Shown here one piece after another: positions 17,295 through 19,314 of a DNA stretch of 19,314 bases. This DNA comes from CAZUVM01 sp964623885. GTDB taxonomy: Bacteria; Verrucomicrobiota; Verrucomicrobiia; Limisphaerales; UBA8199. Position 1 is the stretch's first letter. Each line of letters begins with the position of its first letter. The notes under the pieces were generated by a model. The model saw only the letters and a program-made list of their open reading frames with translations. It searched no databases and was not told the DNA's origin. The position numbers were made by a program, and so were the translations under genes. The stretch is taken from NCBI GenBank assembly GCA_964623885.1, contig CAZUVM010000081.1, forward strand, positions 1 to 19,314, in the 5' to 3' direction.

Positions 17295-17987
17295 TCACCA
17301 AAGCCACTGCCGGCGCGGGACGTTAATCAAATCGCCCGGGTAAACCTCAAGATCCAAGGACGGGTTCTTGAGGGCTTTATTGGCATTGATATGGAAGATT
17401 TGTCCGCTGCGGATTAGCTGCACATCGCGCTTGTTAGCAAAGTCGGTGAAATAGCCAGCGGAGCCAATGGCTTTAAGCACGGTGGTGCGGCTGAGATAGA
17501 CCTGCCGGCCAGCGGCTTTGACCTCACCATTGACGGTATAGAACTGGTGCTGGGCGTCGAACTGGACATTGACGGTCATGGCCTTGTAGTAGGCCGGCAC
17601 GTACGTCTTCCGGATCTCCTTTTCGAGCTCACCGCGCGTTTTGCCGGCGGCGGTGAAGGTGACGTTTTGCAGCAAGGTGATCGTGCCGTCCTCCTTCACC
17701 CGATCCTGCATCTGAGGCACGTTATAGGCCATATCCGAAAAGGTGATAATCAACGAGTCTCCCACGTGGATCATATCGATCGGTGTAAGAGCCCCGGAAT
17801 TGGCGGAACTGGCAGCCGCAACGCCCGGCTGAGCAGGAGTCATGGCGGTGCCGCCGCGGGGTGGATCGCCCATGCCCGGAAGATCGGTGTATTGCGGACC
17901 GCTTTTACAGCCGGCCAGAACTACTCCGGCTGCCAACAAACCAAAAGCTGCACCCCAATGACCCAATAACTTACTCACTTTATTCAT
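17295..17987 (-). CDS. Polysaccharide export lipoprotein (Wza-like)
   Basis: A 230-residue outer-membrane-directed lipoprotein. The signal sequence ends in lipobox LAGC (24-27; C27 lipidated). A Pro/Ala/Gly-rich spacer (35-65) is followed by a Poly_export domain, LTPIDMIHVGDSLIITFSD (67-85) to about 145, with the typical DRVKEDGTITL, then an SLBB-like part from YTVNGEVKAAGRQVYLSRTT (150-169) through LEVYPGDLINVP (213-224). Members form or cap the outer membrane channel through which capsule or EPS leaves the cell. At 230 residues it lacks the long C-terminal region of E. coli Wza (379 aa), as is common outside enterics. ATG 17987 has GAGAG 6-7 nt upstream. It lies 54 bp after the tyrosine-kinase gene and abuts the FHA gene, making a three-gene operon. 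Confidence 0.9.
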   Translation of the reverse strand: MNKVSKLLGHWGAAFGLLAAGVVLAGCKSGPQYTDLPGMGDPPRGGTAMTPAQPGVAAASSANSGALTPIDMIHVGDSLIITFSDMAYNVPQMQDRVKEDGTITLLQNVTFTAAGKTRGELEKEIRKTYVPAYYKAMTVNVQFDAQHQFYTVNGEVKAAGRQVYLSRTTVLKAIGSAGYFTDFANKRDVQLIRSGQIFHINANKALKNPSLDLEVYPGDLINVPRRQWLW

Positions 17988-18017
17988 TTATCGCTCTCTT
18001 CAGTCTCAATCAGTCGT

Positions 18018-18032
18018 GACGCCTCAAGCGTC
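18018..18032. other. Short hairpin between the kinase and export genes
   Basis: GACGC (18018-18022) pairs with GCGTC (18028-18032), loop 5 nt, in the 54-bp gap. The stem is short and has no T-run, so it is unlikely to end transcription fully; partial attenuation or mRNA processing is possible. Confidence 0.25.
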
Positions 18033-18041
18033 GTTTTACGA

Positions 18042-19314
18042 TCAGTACTTTTGTTTAATGTCGAGTTTATCCTTGCCGGGCTTGGCGCCACCATCGGCCG
18101 CGGCGACCGGCTCCTCTTCATTATGGGTGTAGTAGTCGTGATAGTAGCCGCTGTAGTAGTAGTAGCTCTCGTCCTGGGACATGTTGATGTTATTCAGGAC
18201 AATGCCGACCAGGTTCCCACCGACCTTCTCGATGAGCTGCTTGGCGCGGATGTTCATCGGCTGGGGATAGCGGCGGTATTGAATGACCTGCAAGGTCATG
18301 TCAACCTCGCTGGCGAGGATGGAAGCGTCGCTGACACCCATGACCGGCGGCGAATCGAAGAAGATGAAATCGTAGTGCTGTTTCAGCTCGGTGATGAGGT
18401 CGCGCATTTGGGCGGAGCTCAGGATGCCGAGTGAGCTGCTGGGCAGCTTGCCGCTGGCCATGAAGTCCAGGGTAGGCAGGCTGCTGGTCTGGATAACTTC
18501 CTCGAGCGTGTTCTGCTTGAGGAGATAATTGGTCAGCCCAATGGCATTGGTGACGCGCAGCATTTTGTGCAACGTGGGGCGGCGCAGGTCGGAATCGACC
18601 ATGAGCACGCGCTGCCCGCTTTGGGCAAAAACGGCGGCGAGGTTGAACACGGTCGTGGATTTGCCTTCGCCCGCGCCGGCGCTGACGATGGCGACGGTGT
18701 TGAGCTTGTCGTCTTTGCGAGAGAACAGCAGGTTCGTGCGCAACACACGGTAAGCCTCGGCGTGCGGGCTTTCGGCGCCTTCGTCCATGAGGATTCCGAC
18801 GTTTTGCGGGATGACGCCGAGGACGGCGGTACCGAGCGAGCGTTCGACGTCGTCGATAGTCTTCACGCTAGTGTCGAGGTACTCGATAAAGAAGGCGAGG
18901 CCGACCCCGACGATAAGGCCGATAATGACGCCCAAGCTAATATTGAGCGGTTTATTCGGGCTGACCGGGCGCAGGCCGGGAGTGGCGTTATCGATGATCT
19001 CGACCATGGAACTCTTGGGCAAATCGAGGTCGGTTTTTTCCGAGGCGATCTTCATGAGCAGGACAGTGCGGAAGCGTTGGAGTTCGTCCAGGTGACGCTT
19101 GGCTTCCCAATACGGGCGACTCTTGTTGGCCTGGTCGAGATCAATTTCCATCGCCTTTTTGACTTCGTCCTGCAGATTTGTGAGGCTTTGACCCATGGAC
19201 GCGACCTTGGCCTCCAACCCCAATAGAATGCCGGCTACGCGGTCGTTCACTTTTGTTTGAAGGTCCTCGATTTGGGCATTGACCTTGACGACCTCGGTGT
19301 TTTGCGGGCCGAAA
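18042..19314 (-). CDS. Exopolysaccharide tyrosine autokinase / chain-length regulator (Wzc-like), 5' end off window
   Basis: The frame is open from the right edge (FGPQNTEVVKVNAQIEDL...) to TGA 18044-18042, so this is the C-terminal 423 or so residues. Order: coiled-coil periplasmic part; a membrane segment SLGVIIGLIVGVGLAFFIEY; then the bacterial tyrosine kinase domain with Walker A SAGAGEGKSTT, Walker A' VLMVDSDLRRPTLHK and Walker B FIFFDSPPVMG. It ends in a tyrosine cluster (SYYYYSGYYHDYYTHN) used for autophosphorylation, followed by a charged tail. Proteins of this type span the inner membrane and control polymer length and export together with the Wza-like lipoprotein encoded just downstream. 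A GTG at 19250 lies inside the gene and is not its start. Confidence 0.93.
   Translation of the reverse strand, partial: FGPQNTEVVKVNAQIEDLQTKVNDRVAGILLGLEAKVASMGQSLTNLQDEVKKAMEIDLDQANKSRPYWEAKRHLDELQRFRTVLLMKIASEKTDLDLPKSSMVEIIDNATPGLRPVSPNKPLNISLGVIIGLIVGVGLAFFIEYLDTSVKTIDDVERSLGTAVLGVIPQNVGILMDEGAESPHAEAYRVLRTNLLFSRKDDKLNTVAIVSAGAGEGKSTTVFNLAAVFAQSGQRVLMVDSDLRRPTLHKMLRVTNAIGLTNYLLKQNTLEEVIQTSSLPTLDFMASGKLPSSSLGILSSAQMRDLITELKQHYDFIFFDSPPVMGVSDASILASEVDMTLQVIQYRRYPQPMNIRAKQLIEKVGGNLVGIVLNNINMSQDESYYYYSGYYHDYYTHNEEEPVAAADGGAKPGKDKLDIKQKY

Overview
This window most likely comes from a free-living Gram-negative bacterium of the Verrucomicrobiota, probably a Pedosphaera/Limisphaerales-type lineage. 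Evidence: GC-rich DNA; a polysaccharide-export pair (lipoprotein plus tyrosine autokinase); a Hanks-type kinase; a giant receiver/coiled-coil protein; and intergenic spaces packed with short dispersed repeats (hairpins built on GGGACGCCG, paired GCAGGTT/GCAGGC hairpins, CCACGGATGAACAC arms, AAAATC-rich tracts) that I associate with that group. The assignment rests on memory of such genomes, not on a search.

Layout. Almost every gene is on the minus strand, so transcription runs from high to low coordinates. (1) 19314-16908: exopolysaccharide export module: a BY-kinase/Wzc-like protein cut by the right edge, a Wza-like export lipoprotein, and a small tail-anchored FHA protein abutting it (TGAATG). 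(2) 16907-16617: a repeat-filled spacer with two inverted repeats. (3) cinA (16616-15267), whose last eight codons and stop come from a dispersed hairpin repeat. (4) 15163-9250: a Kdp high-affinity K+ uptake locus in the order 27-aa membrane ORF, kdpF (27 aa), kdpA, kdpB, kdpC. It is interrupted twice: a RelE/ParE-type toxin-antitoxin pair on the plus strand lies between kdpA and kdpB, and a remnant of a second kdpC 5' end lies between kdpB and kdpC. KdpA and KdpB both carry unusual internal insertions. (5) 9249-8680: a 570-bp spacer of repeats plus a structured leader. (6) 8679-649: one 2,676-residue gene with four receiver-like and two Hpt-like modules followed by about 1,600 residues of repetitive coiled coil. 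(7) 648-391: spacer with paired hairpins. (8) 390-1: the N-terminus of a Ser/Thr kinase cut by the left edge.

How the genes fit together. The Kdp genes encode an ATP-driven K+ pump (KdpFABC); no kdpD/kdpE regulator is present in the window. The export genes make the inner-membrane co-polymerase/kinase and outer-membrane export part of a capsule or EPS system, with the FHA protein a candidate phospho-reader. The most novel locus is the giant protein. Two of its receiver domains keep the phospho-acceptor Asp (D498, D763), one has Glu (E83), one has Asn (N327), and both Hpt-like modules lack the His. It is followed by a kinase gene with an eroded glycine loop. This looks like a phospho-regulated filamentous scaffold, comparable in plan to FrzS and AglZ of Myxococcus but much larger; that function is inference.

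No tRNA, rRNA, CRISPR array, IS transposase or origin was seen.
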